The notes under the pieces were generated by a model, which saw nothing but the letters and a program-made list of their open reading frames with translations, had not been told where the DNA came from and did no database searches. From Caulobacter henricii (GTDB lineage: Bacteria > Pseudomonadota > Alphaproteobacteria > Caulobacterales > Caulobacteraceae), in assembly GCF_001414055.1 (NCBI RefSeq), contig NZ_CP013002.1, forward strand, positions 3,038,001-3,102,000: a stretch of DNA of 64,000 bases, read 5' to 3'. Of this stretch, positions 18,154 through 28,068 are shown piece after piece (positions within the stretch are counted from its first letter, which is position 1; every line of letters starts with the position of its first letter). A program made the translations under genes and the position numbers.

Positions 18154-18614
18154 GCCCGGTCCGCACGATCCGTCAGCTTCCCAGTCTGAGCCGGCTGATG
18201 AAGGCCGAGGGCGGCGTCTATGCCCGAACCGCCCTGGACCAGGCTGCGGCGGTCCAGGCGGCCCATCGAGACGCCCATCTGATCCTGATCGATGAGGCCC
18301 TGGGCTGGATGGGCGAGTGGCGCGAGCTGCTCGAACCCTCCGCCTCCGACTGGGAGGCCCTTCATGAGGCCAGTGCCGGGATTATCGGCCTTTGCGACGG
18401 CAAGGCGGACGCGCACCTGCTGCGAGCCTCCCGCCTGCTCTGCGAATATGTCGATCGCTGCCGGCACGGGACCTGGTCAAAGGACGTCGCGGCCCTGTTC
18501 ATCAACACCCTGAAGGCGATCGCCGCCCGGGACGCGGACCCGGCCACACGGGCCGCGGTGCTGGGGGGGCTCGAGGCGCTCGTGCCGCGACCGGATCCCG
18601 GCACCTCCACCTGA
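18150..18614 (+). CDS. Small helical protein coupled to the response regulator (CheE-like or degenerate Hpt-like)
   Basis: 154 aa, all-helical by pattern, with no signal peptide. The N-terminus (MSPVRTIRQLPSLSRLMKAE) recalls the small CheE-type proteins of caulobacterial chemotaxis clusters, from memory and with low certainty. A helix containing WEALHEASAGIIGLCDG has one histidine in an Hpt-like context but not a proper HxxKG motif. The ATGA overlap with the response regulator shows coupling, so it likely binds or phosphorylates that receiver. Function not established. Confidence 0.65.
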   Translation: MSPVRTIRQLPSLSRLMKAEGGVYARTALDQAAAVQAAHRDAHLILIDEALGWMGEWRELLEPSASDWEALHEASAGIIGLCDGKADAHLLRASRLLCEYVDRCRHGTWSKDVAALFINTLKAIAARDADPATRAAVLGGLEALVPRPDPGTST

Positions 18615-18660
18615 AGGGGGGGCGCGGCCGGAGCCCGGCAAGGGGAGACGATGCGCGGGC

Positions 18661-19275
18661 TCAGTCGGCCTTCGTCGTCCCGACAGAGGCGGCGGCCCGG
18701 GCCTTCTTCAGGCGTTCGCGATAGGCGGCCGAGCTCTTCACGAAGCCCTCGGCGTCGCCATAGTCAAGGAAGCCGGCATAGCGCTCGTGGCTGCCCTTGA
18801 CCTTGAGAGCATGCTTGATCGGGCACCAGTACTGTTCGGTGCGGGCCGTGATCTCGCGGGCGTAGGCGATGACGCCGTTGCCATAGCCGCAATAGACGCA
18901 GTTGAGCTTCTGAACCGGGTTCAGATAGCTCAGCCGGTGGCGGTCGATGACCACATAGTCTCGGCGGCGGACCCGCTCTATGCCCCAGGCAGTGAAGCAG
19001 CCCAGCTGGTAGACGCTGACGGCCAGGTCCATCAGGGCCATCGGAATGACCATGCCGTAGATCAGGGGCAGGGTCAGCAGGGTGGGCCACGGCGTCTTGA
19101 AGAAGTGGATGCGCCGCTTGTGGCCGCGCTGGCTGGCCCGGACCTCGGGGCCGAAGCGCGGCTTGCCGCTCTTGAGGTCCAGGCCATGGCTTCCGGCCCG
19201 GACCGCAAAGGCGGCCTCCAGCTGTTCCTCAAGCGCCCGCAGGCGGTCGATCATCGCCTCGATCGAATCGGCCAT
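18661..19275 (-). CDS. Conserved hypothetical membrane protein with CxxC motif
   Basis: 204 aa. The N-terminal coiled coil (SIEAMIDRLRALEEQLEAAF) and a basic segment are followed by a hydrophobic hairpin (WPTLLTLPLIYGMVIPMALMD, shown from residue 63, extending through AVSVYQLGCFTAW). A soluble part then contains CVYCGYGNG and EQYWCPIKHA, whose cysteines and histidine could bind a metal. I recognise the type as a recurrent proteobacterial hypothetical but know no function. It is transcribed alone, convergent with the response-regulator pair. Confidence 0.75.
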   Translation of the reverse strand: MADSIEAMIDRLRALEEQLEAAFAVRAGSHGLDLKSGKPRFGPEVRASQRGHKRRIHFFKTPWPTLLTLPLIYGMVIPMALMDLAVSVYQLGCFTAWGIERVRRRDYVVIDRHRLSYLNPVQKLNCVYCGYGNGVIAYAREITARTEQYWCPIKHALKVKGSHERYAGFLDYGDAEGFVKSSAAYRERLKKARAAASVGTTKAD

Positions 19276-19347
19276 CGGGGTCCCCTCGCCTGTCAGACCC
19301 CTTCATCGGCCATTGGGCGAGGCAGGACCAGTGATGGTTGCGCGACG

Positions 19348-20376
<1,029 letters not shown>

Positions 20377-20433
20377 TCAGGCAAGAGGCATCCGCAGCCC
20401 ATGCGCTGGGCTGCCTAGGGCCTGGATCCGCCC

Positions 20434-20853
20434 TCAGGGCTTGAGCAGGTCTTCCAGGGCCTGGGCCCGGCGGGCCGTGTGCTCCAGATAACAGATCTGC
20501 ATGACGATCGGGGCGATGGTGCCGCCGCTCAACGCCCGGACTGACGCGCAGTCGGCATCGCGAAAGGCGATCCAGGCCCGCTGGGCCTTGAGCAGCGCCG
20601 CCTTGGGCTCAGGAGCATTGGCCAGGTCGGCCATGTCCGCCTTGTAGGCCTTGTTCAGCCGGGCGTCCTGAACCGCGAGCTCGGCTTCGCCGCAGCGAAG
20701 GATCCCGCGTGTATTTTCGTTGTCCGGCTTTTCCAGACAGCGTTCATAGGCGGGGCTATAGGTGACGCCCTCCTTGGACTGGGCCTGGGCATGGGCCGCG
20801 ACGGGGGCAACGGCCAGAAGGGCCGCAGCGATCAGCATCGTCCGGAACATCAT
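20434..20853 (-). CDS. LprI-like lysozyme-inhibitor family protein (DUF1311), secreted
   Basis: 139 aa with a Sec signal peptide (residues 1-23, ending AHA-QA). The mature domain shows the LprI/DUF1311 pattern: two cysteine pairs (YERCLEKPDN, ILRCGEAE, DADCASV, MQICYLEHTARRAQAL) and the central AELAVQDARLNKAYKADM and LLKAQRAWIAFRDADC motifs. The family includes a mycobacterial lysozyme inhibitor, but most members are of unknown function. It lies 18 bp downstream of accA on the same strand, so probably shares its transcript. Start at MM; the second Met is equally possible. Confidence 0.88.
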   Translation of the reverse strand: MMFRTMLIAAALLAVAPVAAHAQAQSKEGVTYSPAYERCLEKPDNENTRGILRCGEAELAVQDARLNKAYKADMADLANAPEPKAALLKAQRAWIAFRDADCASVRALSGGTIAPIVMQICYLEHTARRAQALEDLLKP

Positions 20854-20871
20854 GGACTGGTCCTTGTCCGT

Positions 20872-21834
20872 CTATTGCAGGCCGACGTGGCCGATGGCGT
20901 AGAAGCGATCGGAACGTTGCTTCTTGAGTGCGGCGGAATCCAGGCCAGACAGTGCCTTGAGCTCTTCTTCGAGGGCGTCGCCCACCGCCTTGAGGGCCGC
21001 CTCGTGATCGGAATGGGCCCCGCCGGCCGGTTCCTCGATGATGCGGTCGACAATGCCGATCTTGATCAGGTCCTGGGCGGTGATCCGCATCTGGGTCGCG
21101 GCATCCTTGGCCCGGGCCCCGTCGCGCCACAGGATCGAGGCCGCGCCCTCTGGGCTGATGACCGAATAGATCGAGTGCTCGAGGATCAGCACCTTGTTGG
21201 CCCCGGCCAGGGCGATGGCTCCGCCCGAGCCCCCCTCGCCGACGATGGTGGCGATCATCGGCACTTCCAGGGTCAGGCAGCGCTCGGTCGAGCGGGCGAT
21301 GGCCTCGGCCTGGCCGCGCTCTTCGGCACCCAGGCCCGGATAGGCCCCGGCAGTGTCGACAAAGGTGATGACGGGCAGGTTGAAGCGTTCGGCCATGTCC
21401 ATCAGGCGCACGGCCTTGCGGTAGCCCTCGGGGCGGGCCATGCCGAAATTGTGCTTCAGGCGCGTGGTGGTGTCATGACCCTTTTCGTGGCCCATGACCA
21501 CGACCGGCTGACCCCGGAACCGTCCCAGCCCGCCGACAATGGCCTGGTCATCGGCGAACTTGCGGTCGCCGCGCAGCTCGACGAACTCCTCGATCAGGCC
21601 GGCGACATAGTCACGCAGGTGAGGGCGCTGCGGATGGCGGGCGACCATGGTCTTCTGCCAGGCATCGAGATTGGCATAGGCCTCGACGCGGAGTTCCTGG
21701 GCGCGATCGCGCAGCGCCTGGATCTCGAGCTCGAATGCGCCTGGGCCAGCGGTTTCGGAGAGCTTGCTCAGCTCCTCGATCTTGCTTTCCAGATCCGCGA
21801 TGGGGCGTTCGAAATCGAGATAGTGGGCGGCCAT
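20872..21834 (-). CDS. accA: Acetyl-CoA carboxylase carboxyltransferase subunit alpha
   Basis: 320 aa, the usual length for AccA. With AccD it forms the carboxyltransferase that moves CO2 from biotin-BCCP to acetyl-CoA, the first step of fatty acid synthesis. The typical N-terminus YLDFERPIADLESKIEELSK is present. The crotonase-fold core contains FVDTAGAYPGLGAEERGQAE and GEGGSGGAIALAGANKVLI (oxyanion and CoA binding), followed by PEGAASILWRDG. Complete. Followed by the lprI-like gene. Confidence 0.97.
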   Translation of the reverse strand: MAAHYLDFERPIADLESKIEELSKLSETAGPGAFELEIQALRDRAQELRVEAYANLDAWQKTMVARHPQRPHLRDYVAGLIEEFVELRGDRKFADDQAIVGGLGRFRGQPVVVMGHEKGHDTTTRLKHNFGMARPEGYRKAVRLMDMAERFNLPVITFVDTAGAYPGLGAEERGQAEAIARSTERCLTLEVPMIATIVGEGGSGGAIALAGANKVLILEHSIYSVISPEGAASILWRDGARAKDAATQMRITAQDLIKIGIVDRIIEEPAGGAHSDHEAALKAVGDALEEELKALSGLDSAALKKQRSDRFYAIGHVGLQ

Positions 21835-22109
21835 GGAGTCTCAACGTCGCCGTTTACGAAAGGGTGCGAACCTAGTGGCTCTGCCGGAAAAAGGGAACCG
21901 GCTTTGGAACGTTCCGCAAGGGCGAGGATTCATCCCCAGGACCGTCCCCAGATGGATCGCGAGAGAGTCTCTTTTGAAGACTCATTTTTATGGTGAATCG
22001 CGACATTTGGTCCTATGGTCTGTTCCTAGCTGGTCGCGAAAGAGAGCCAGCGCCTGCGGCCCCCGCCATCGAATGTGGCCCGGTCCCGCCTGTTGAGAAC
22101 CGTGTTCCC

Positions 22110-22310
22110 ATGCAGGTGTTTACATTCTTCTGCGTCGAGCCGGACGGCTCCGTTCCCCGCTTCGACGTCGCCCCCTATGCCGATGACCAGGCCGCCCGTC
22201 AGCGCGCCTTCGAACTGATCGACATGCACCACCGCTGCGACATGATCGAGGTCTGGCGTGGCAGTAAACGCATCTTCGATGTCCCGGCCCGGCGCGTGGC
22301 GGCGGCTTAG
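22110..22310 (+). CDS. Small conserved hypothetical protein
   Basis: 66 aa from the ATG at 22110 (MQVFTFFCVEPDGSVPRFDV). The open frame extends 40 codons further upstream, but that part is low-complexity with no ribosome-binding support. A compact alpha/beta pattern with RQRAFELIDMHHRCDMIEVW and GSKRIFDVPARRV. Small proteins of this style are common singletons in caulobacterial genomes. No function can be assigned. Confidence 0.65.
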   Translation: MQVFTFFCVEPDGSVPRFDVAPYADDQAARQRAFELIDMHHRCDMIEVWRGSKRIFDVPARRVAAA

Positions 22311-22411
22311 ATTTCATCGGACGATGAATTATTGCCCCGCCCACCCGGCGGTGCTATCCGATGGTTCCGGACGGAGCGCCCTCCCCGGCAGCTCCCGATC
22401 CGGAGTTCGCC

Positions 22412-23785
22412 ATGGACGCCCAGGTTTCCAAGCCGCTGATCCCGCCCGCGCCAAAGGTTCACGCCAGGGACCTGACTGATCTGGGTGCCGCCTGGGCGAT
22501 GATGCGCAACATGGTCGGAGCCTGGTCAGAGTCCGGCTTCGACACCCTGATGATCCCCTATAACTTCCTGGGCCAGCCTGGCCTTGTGGTCAGCGACCCG
22601 GCCGGGGTCAGGCAGGTACTGGGCTCCCACGCGGCGCGCTATCGCCGCCCCTTCCAGATCAGCCGGATCCTTCGGCCCATTGTCGGCGACGGCCTGCTGC
22701 TGACCGAGGGCGAGATCTGGCGACGGCAGCGCAAGGCCCTGGCGCCAGCCTTCACGCCCAAGGCCGTCGAGACCCTGCTGCCGCACTTCATGGCCGCCGG
22801 CCAGACCCTGGCCGAAGGTCTGGCGGGCCAGGACCGCGTCAATCTGAGCGAGACCTTCCATCGGGCCACACTCGATGCCGTCCTGCGCGCCCTCTTCTCT
22901 CGCGCGGCCAGCGGCGAGGGGGCGCAGCTCGGTAAGATCGCCCGCGACTACCTGCAGGGCCAGGCCAATGTGAACCTTTTCGATCTTCTGGCCCGTGCGC
23001 CGGGCGATTTCGGCTTTGCCGAACGGCCGCGACGGACCGTAGGTGCCCGCTGGATGACGGCCGTCACGGCGCTGATCGACGCTCGCAGAGCCGACGCGCC
23101 GCAGTCGCAGGGGCGCGATCTGCTGGACAGCCTCCTGGCCGCGCGCGACGAGGACGGCCGCCCCCTGCCCGACCTGGAAATCCGCGATCAGTGCGGGACC
23201 ATGCTGGCAGCCGGTTTCGAGACCACCTCGCGCCTTCTGTTCTGGGCGACCTATCTGCTGGCCCTGGACTCCGCGACCCAGGCACGGGTCCGCGCCGAAA
23301 TCCTGACCTTTCCGCCGGACAGGATCCGGTCCCTGGAGGATCTGTCGGCCTGGCCCCTGACCCGATCGGTCCTGCTGGAGACCCTGCGGCTCTACCCGCC
23401 CGCCCCGATGATGAGCCGCGAAGTGATCGCTGAGGACGAGATCCAGGGCTGCAAGGTTTCGCCCGGCCATGTGATCACCATCAGCCCGTGGCTGATCCAT
23501 CGTCATCGCAAGCTTTGGGATCAGCCGACGGCCTTCCTGCCCGAACGCTTTATGGGCCACCCCTCGCCCTGGGGGATGGACGCCTTCATCCCGTTCGGGG
23601 CCGGTCCCCGGGTCTGTATCGGGGCCAGCTTTGCCATGGCCGAGAGCCAGATCCTGCTCGGCAGCCTGCTATCGCGATTCGAGGTCAACATGGCTGACGA
23701 CCGGCCGGTCATACCCGTGGCCCGGATTTCACTGGGGCCCGATCGCGAACCGGACTTCCGGCTGACGCCGATCCGGCGGACATAG
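22412..23785 (+). CDS. Cytochrome P450
   Basis: 457 aa from the ATG at 22412, preceded by CCGGAG; an upstream in-frame start at 22361 is less likely. All P450 landmarks are present: the C-helix WRRQRK, the I-helix oxygen-activation motif AGFETTSRL, the K-helix E-x-x-R (ETLRLYPPAP), the PERF region (FLPERFMG), and the haem loop FGAGPRVCIGASFAMAE with its cysteine ligand. The N-terminus is not a membrane anchor, so it is a soluble bacterial enzyme needing ferredoxin and a reductase; neither is encoded nearby. The PERF and WRRQRK motifs resemble CYP4/CYP102-like, fatty-acid- or terpene-type enzymes. Substrate unknown. Confidence 0.95.
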   Translation: MDAQVSKPLIPPAPKVHARDLTDLGAAWAMMRNMVGAWSESGFDTLMIPYNFLGQPGLVVSDPAGVRQVLGSHAARYRRPFQISRILRPIVGDGLLLTEGEIWRRQRKALAPAFTPKAVETLLPHFMAAGQTLAEGLAGQDRVNLSETFHRATLDAVLRALFSRAASGEGAQLGKIARDYLQGQANVNLFDLLARAPGDFGFAERPRRTVGARWMTAVTALIDARRADAPQSQGRDLLDSLLAARDEDGRPLPDLEIRDQCGTMLAAGFETTSRLLFWATYLLALDSATQARVRAEILTFPPDRIRSLEDLSAWPLTRSVLLETLRLYPPAPMMSREVIAEDEIQGCKVSPGHVITISPWLIHRHRKLWDQPTAFLPERFMGHPSPWGMDAFIPFGAGPRVCIGASFAMAESQILLGSLLSRFEVNMADDRPVIPVARISLGPDREPDFRLTPIRRT

Positions 23786-23855
23786 ACCCAAAGCCGGACC
23801 TTGCGGTGCGCGCAACGACACCCAAGCTTGGTTGAACGCCGCAAGGACCCTGCCC

Positions 23856-24269
23856 ATGACCGATACCCCTCGCCCCAGTGCCATCGCCGCTGACAGCGGC
23901 CACGGCGGCCTGCAGACCTTCGTAACCGCCGGCCCGACCAGTCTGGTGGCCGATGTGAAGGTCTCGGCCGGCGGTCTGGATCTGGGACCTGACCCGCATG
24001 ACCTGGTCGCGGCGGGCCTGGCGGCCTGCACGACCATGACCCTGCGCCTCTACGCCAAGCGCAAGAACTGGGCTCTGGGCGCGGTGCATGTGGAGGTGCG
24101 CAGCAGCCGGGAGCCCGACATGACGCCGCCGGAGCGGTTTGATCGCGAGATCACCCTCGACGGCGATCTGGACGCCGAGCAGCGCGAACGCCTGCTGGCC
24201 ATCGCCGAACTGTGCCCGATCCACAAGCTGCTGACCCAGGGGGCGCGGGTGGTGACGACGGTGGGGTGA
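23856..24269 (+). CDS. OsmC family protein
   Basis: 137 aa from the ATG at 23856. The OsmC/Ohr-type fold shows DPHDLVAAGLAACTTMTLRLYA, with the conserved cysteine in the central helix, and the second cysteine in ELCPIHKLL. Such proteins reduce organic hydroperoxides through these two cysteines. The short length and sequence place it with the YhfA/OsmC-like group rather than Ohr itself. It follows P450 by 70 bp on the same strand, so cotranscription is possible. Confidence 0.9.
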   Translation: MTDTPRPSAIAADSGHGGLQTFVTAGPTSLVADVKVSAGGLDLGPDPHDLVAAGLAACTTMTLRLYAKRKNWALGAVHVEVRSSREPDMTPPERFDREITLDGDLDAEQRERLLAIAELCPIHKLLTQGARVVTTVG

Positions 24270-24278
24270 GGTTGAAAG

Positions 24279-24384
24279 ACTTGCCCCCTCCGCGCCTTCG
24301 GCGCTCCTCCCCCGGAGGGGGAAGATGAGATCGTCTTCCCCCTCCGGGGGAGGACGGCTGCGAAGCAGCCAGGAGGGGGCAAGT
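24279..24384. repeat. Palindromic repeat, family B
   Basis: Terminal arms acttgccccctcc (24279-24291) and ggagggggcaagt (24372-24384), with a second pair of arms inside (cctcccccggagggggaag / cttccccctccgggggagg). It lies between the convergent OsmC and CoA-lyase genes and could serve as a bidirectional terminator. Confidence 0.85.
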
Positions 24385-24392
24385 GCTAGCCG

Positions 24393-25442
24393 CTAAAACC
24401 CATATAGCGCCGCATACTCCGCATCCTTGCCCGCGATCTGGCGCGCGCAGTCGACCATGACCTTGGCCTGTTTCCAGGTGGCGTCGTCCTGCATCTTGCC
24501 GTCGAGCATGGCGACGCCCGTGCCGTCGGGCATGGCTTCGAGGATGCGCTTGGCGAAGATCACCTCGTCAGGGGCCGGGCTGAACACCGACTTGGCGATG
24601 GCGATCTGGCTGGGGTGCAGGCTCCAGGCCCCGGCGCAACCCATCAGGAAGGCGTTGCGGAACTGCTGCTCGCAGGCGACCGGATCATCGATCGCACCGA
24701 ACGGACCATAGAACGGCTTGATGCCATGGGCGGCGCAGGCGTCGACCATCTTGGCGAAGGTGTAGTGCCACAGGTCCTGCTGCACCGAAGCGCGGGGCGC
24801 GCCGTCGGCATGCGGGTCCTCGATGACGCGATAGCCCGGATGACCTCCGCCGACGCGGGTGGTCTTCATGGCCCGGCTGGCGGCGAGGTCGGCCGGGCCC
24901 AGCGAAATGCCCTGCATGCGGGGGCTGGCCGCCGCGATCTGCTCGACATTCATCACGCCCTCGGCCGTCTCGAGGATGGCATGCAGCAGGATCGGCCGGG
25001 TCACCCCATGCTTGGCCTCCAGCGAGGCCAGAAGCTGGTCCATGTAGAAGATGTCCCACGGCCCCTCGACCTTGGGCACCATGATCACGTCGATCTTGTC
25101 GCCGGCCTTTTCGACGATGGTCGAGACCTCGTCCAGGTGCCAGGGCGAGTTGAGGCAGTTGATCCGCGTCCAGAAACCGACGCCCAGGGCCTTGAAGTCG
25201 ATGGTGCGGGCCATGTCGATCAGGCCGGCCAGGGCCGCGCCCTTGGCGTCGGCGGGGATGGCGTCTTCGAGATTGGCCAGGATCACATCGACGGTCGGAG
25301 CGATCTCGGGAAGTTTGGCGCGCACCTTGTCCAGGTGCGGCGGCACGAAGTGGATCATGCGTTCGACGCGGGCCGGCAGATCGCGATAGGGCGTCGGCGC
25401 ACCGATGGCCAAGGGTTTGAAAAAGCCTCGCGCGGTCTTCAT
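24393..25442 (-). CDS. HpcH/HpaI aldolase/citrate lyase family protein (CoA ester lyase)
   Basis: 349 aa from the ATG at 25442, which has GGGGAG just upstream; the open frame begins 18 codons earlier without support. TIM-barrel CitE/MclA-like enzyme: [17 protein letters not shown] (metal and CoA region), [30 protein letters not shown] and [16 protein letters not shown]-malyl-CoA/beta-methylmalyl-CoA lyases and related CoA ester lyases share this layout, and the length agrees. It would cleave a malyl- or citramalyl-type CoA ester to acetyl-CoA or propionyl-CoA plus glyoxylate or pyruvate. The exact substrate is uncertain. Single-gene unit. Confidence 0.88.
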   Translation of the reverse strand: MKTARGFFKPLAIGAPTPYRDLPARVERMIHFVPPHLDKVRAKLPEIAPTVDVILANLEDAIPADAKGAALAGLIDMARTIDFKALGVGFWTRINCLNSPWHLDEVSTIVEKAGDKIDVIMVPKVEGPWDIFYMDQLLASLEAKHGVTRPILLHAILETAEGVMNVEQIAAASPRMQGISLGPADLAASRAMKTTRVGGGHPGYRVIEDPHADGAPRASVQQDLWHYTFAKMVDACAAHGIKPFYGPFGAIDDPVACEQQFRNAFLMGCAGAWSLHPSQIAIAKSVFSPAPDEVIFAKRILEAMPDGTGVAMLDGKMQDDATWKQAKVMVDCARQIAGKDAEYAALYGF

Positions 25443-25594
25443 CGGTCGCTCCCCGTCATGGATTGGCGCGTGTCGGACACCCAGACCGGTGGCCATTCTT
25501 CACTGTCGCGCCTGCTGTTCTTTTCGCAGTTGCGAGAAGACTGCGGCGACGCGTCAAGGGCGTCAAGGCCTCAGCTTATCAGCGTTCAGAAACC

Positions 25595-26626
25595 TCAGCC
25601 CTTGGACGGTGCTGCCGGGGGCGACGGCGACAGGGGGGGATCGTCAGGATCCTCGCGTTCCAGATCCAGGGCGGCGTCATTGCTGGAGCCGGGCTTGGCG
25701 GCCTTGGCCTTGCGGCGGCGGGCGGCGGGCTCCAGCTTCAGGCTGGTCAGGGCGTCCTCGCCCTCCTCGCCGAACAGGCCCCGCACCCGGAGGTCGCGCT
25801 GCGGATAGGGAATTTCGATCCCGGCCTCGCGCAGGGCGTCGTCGATGGCCCAGGTATAGGCCGCAAAGATCGCCGCCGGGCGGCGCACCGCCTCGACCGT
25901 GGGCCAGACGATCAGCTCGAACTTCAGGGCGTGTTCGCCATAGCCGACCAGCCAGACCTGGGTGCGCCGCACGGCATCGTCCGGCGAGGTGAAAGGTACG
26001 CTCCGGGCGGCCTTCAACACCGCCTCGCGCACCTTCTGCTTGTCGACCCCGAAGGCAGTGACGAACGGCACCCGGATGCGGCGGTTGGTGTTGCGCAGGG
26101 TCCAGTTGATGACGAGGTCATTGACCAGGACCGAGTTGGGCACGATCAGGTCGGTGCTGTCATTGGTGCGGATGCGGGTGGCGCGCGGACCGACCTCATG
26201 CACCACACCGCGCTGGCCATTGGGCAGTTCGACGAAATCGCCCACTGCCACCAGCCGCTCGAACACCAGCGAAATGCCCGAGGCGAAGTCCTTGACCATG
26301 CCCTGCAGGCCCAGACCGACACCGACGCCCAGGGCACCGGCGAACACGGCCAGAGAGGTCAGGTCCAGACCCATGGTCGAGAGGCCCGCCACTAAGCCGA
26401 TGATCACCAGGCCGTAGGTCAGGACCTTCTCGACGATGTAGAGCGAGGCGGCGCTACCGGCCGCCCGGGCCCGCAGGCGCTGCAGGCCCGCTGCCGTCAG
26501 ACGCGAAGCGATCAGGGCGGCGGCGATGATCAGCAGGGCGGCCGCAAGGCCGCCGACCGTCACTGAGGCCTTGCCCAGCTTGACCAGTTCGAAGGTGTCC
26601 AGGCGTTCCAGGGGATTCTCGGCCAT
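25595..26626 (-). CDS. MscS family mechanosensitive ion channel
   Basis: 343 aa. Three membrane helices: about 25-45 (GGLAAALLIIAAALIASRL), about 65-85, and the pore helix about 90-120 with the Gly/Ala-rich packing motif AVFAGALGVGVGLGLQGMVK. The beta domain begins with SGISLVFERLVAVGDFVELP, followed by the C-terminal alpha/beta domain (GVDKQKVREAVLKAARSVPF). A 60-residue charged Pro/Asp tail is extra. Protects against hypo-osmotic shock by opening under tension. It lies 56 bp downstream of the epimerase gene on the same strand. Confidence 0.94.
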   Translation of the reverse strand: MAENPLERLDTFELVKLGKASVTVGGLAAALLIIAAALIASRLTAAGLQRLRARAAGSAASLYIVEKVLTYGLVIIGLVAGLSTMGLDLTSLAVFAGALGVGVGLGLQGMVKDFASGISLVFERLVAVGDFVELPNGQRGVVHEVGPRATRIRTNDSTDLIVPNSVLVNDLVINWTLRNTNRRIRVPFVTAFGVDKQKVREAVLKAARSVPFTSPDDAVRRTQVWLVGYGEHALKFELIVWPTVEAVRRPAAIFAAYTWAIDDALREAGIEIPYPQRDLRVRGLFGEEGEDALTSLKLEPAARRRKAKAAKPGSSNDAALDLEREDPDDPPLSPSPPAAPSKG

Positions 26627-26682
26627 GGCCTAGTCTGGGCCCCGCTGCCGCATCGGATCAAGGGGGTCCCGGCGCTTGCCGA

Positions 26683-27699
26683 TCAGTCTAGCCAAAGCCC
26701 CGACCGTTCCATCCCGTCACCCCAAAACCCCGCCTTCGGTGGCGTGATGACTCCACCCTCGACCCGCAGACCCCCGGGGTGATCCACCGCCAGCCACCAG
26801 GGTCCGTCGAGATCGGCGTACTGGCATCCCCCCGCCAGGTGCAGGGCCGGGGCGATCCCCAGGGACGAGGCCACCATGCAGCCGGTCATCAGCTGGAAGC
26901 CCAGGGCACGGGCCTGTTCCAGCATCCGTACGGCCTCGGTCAGGCCGCCGGTCTTGTCGAGCTTGAGATTGACGGCCTGATAGCGCCCCCGCAGGGCGGC
27001 GAGATCGCCGCCGACATGCACCGACTCATCGGCGCAGATGACATAGGGCGGATCATAGCCGTCCAGGGGATCATCGGCACCGGCCGGCAGGGGCTGTTCG
27101 ACCAGGGCAATCGGCAGGTCGGCCAGCAGCGCGCGCAGGCCATGCAGGACCTCGAAAGTCCAGCCCTCATTGGGATCGACGATAAAGCGGCTATTGGGCG
27201 CGGCGGCGGCCACGGCGCGCAGGCGGGCGGCGGGATCCTCGGCGGACAGCTTGATCTTGATCAGCGGCGCGTCAGCCACGGCCAGGGCCGCCGCGCCCAT
27301 GGCTTCCGGCGTATCCAGACTGACGGTGACGGCGGTGACCAGGGCGGTCGGGACCGGCAGGCCGGTCGCCTCGGCGACGCTGACGCCGGTGCACCGGGCC
27401 CGCAGGTCCCACAGCGCGCAGTCCAGGGCGTTGCGGGCGGCTCCGGGGGTCAGCAGGGCCAGGGCGGCACCTTCGTGACCTTCGCGCTCCAGCACCGCCA
27501 GGGCCGGCTTCAGCTGCTCCAGCACGCCCGCGACCGTCTCGTCATATCGGCCATAGGGCACGCTCTCGCCGCGTCCGACCTGGCCTTCGGCCTCGACCTC
27601 GACCACCACGACCTCGGCCGCCGTCTTGACCCCGCGCGAGATGCGGAACGGGGCTTTCAGGGGATGGTGGACGGCGCGGGAGGTGGCAGACAGCGACAT
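26683..27699 (-). CDS. Dipeptide (L-Ala-D/L-Glu) epimerase, enolase superfamily
   Basis: 338 aa. Enolase-superfamily capping domain (to about 110) plus barrel. The muconate-lactonising subgroup residues are visible: the KxK base in PLIKIKLSAE, three carboxylate metal ligands in IVDPNEGW, ALVEQPLP and ICADESVH, and the opposite-face lysine in NLKLDKTGG. L-Ala-D/L-Glu epimerases (YcjG type) recycle murein peptides by converting L-Ala-D-Glu to L-Ala-L-Glu. The sequence fits, though other dipeptide specificities are possible. It is probably transcribed with the small membrane protein upstream (41 bp). Confidence 0.88.
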   Translation of the reverse strand: MSLSATSRAVHHPLKAPFRISRGVKTAAEVVVVEVEAEGQVGRGESVPYGRYDETVAGVLEQLKPALAVLEREGHEGAALALLTPGAARNALDCALWDLRARCTGVSVAEATGLPVPTALVTAVTVSLDTPEAMGAAALAVADAPLIKIKLSAEDPAARLRAVAAAAPNSRFIVDPNEGWTFEVLHGLRALLADLPIALVEQPLPAGADDPLDGYDPPYVICADESVHVGGDLAALRGRYQAVNLKLDKTGGLTEAVRMLEQARALGFQLMTGCMVASSLGIAPALHLAGGCQYADLDGPWWLAVDHPGGLRVEGGVITPPKAGFWGDGMERSGLWLD

Positions 27700-27740
27700 G
27701 GCCCAAGGCTTGTCATTGTTCGCCAGGCTTGGCGAGACCC

Positions 27741-27947
27741 CTACCAGCGCCAGTCGCGACGGATCGGCGAGTCGGCGCGGCGCTCGCGGAACACCTTCAG
27801 CGCCAGGGGTCGGTCGAGCACGAACAGGGCCAGCCAGACCAGCAGAACGCCTCCATAGCTTACGGCACCGATCAGGCCGGTGGGACGCCCCGGACGGGCG
27901 GGACGGCGGGTCGGCTGGAAAGCGTGGGGCATGGCATAGTCGGTCAT
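27741..27947 (-). CDS. Small single-pass membrane protein
   Basis: 68 aa from the ATG at 27947, which is preceded by CCAGGAGGACGCC. A basic Pro/Arg-rich N-terminus (PTRRPARPGRPTG) is followed by one hydrophobic helix (LIGAVSYGGVLLVWLALFVL) and a basic C-terminus. No family is recognised. It is just upstream of the epimerase on the same strand and divergent from the PHA-type small protein, with a 121-bp gap. Confidence 0.7.
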   Translation of the reverse strand: MTDYAMPHAFQPTRRPARPGRPTGLIGAVSYGGVLLVWLALFVLDRPLALKVFRERRADSPIRRDWRW

Positions 27948-28068
27948 GGCGTCCTCCTGGGATGCCTCACTCTCGAGCCTGGCCACGTCGAAAACGGTCG
28001 CAGCTTTCGCTGCAGCAAAGCGCACCTATGTTCAGGCCGCGTCGTTCCGTTTCTGCAGTGAGTTCCCG

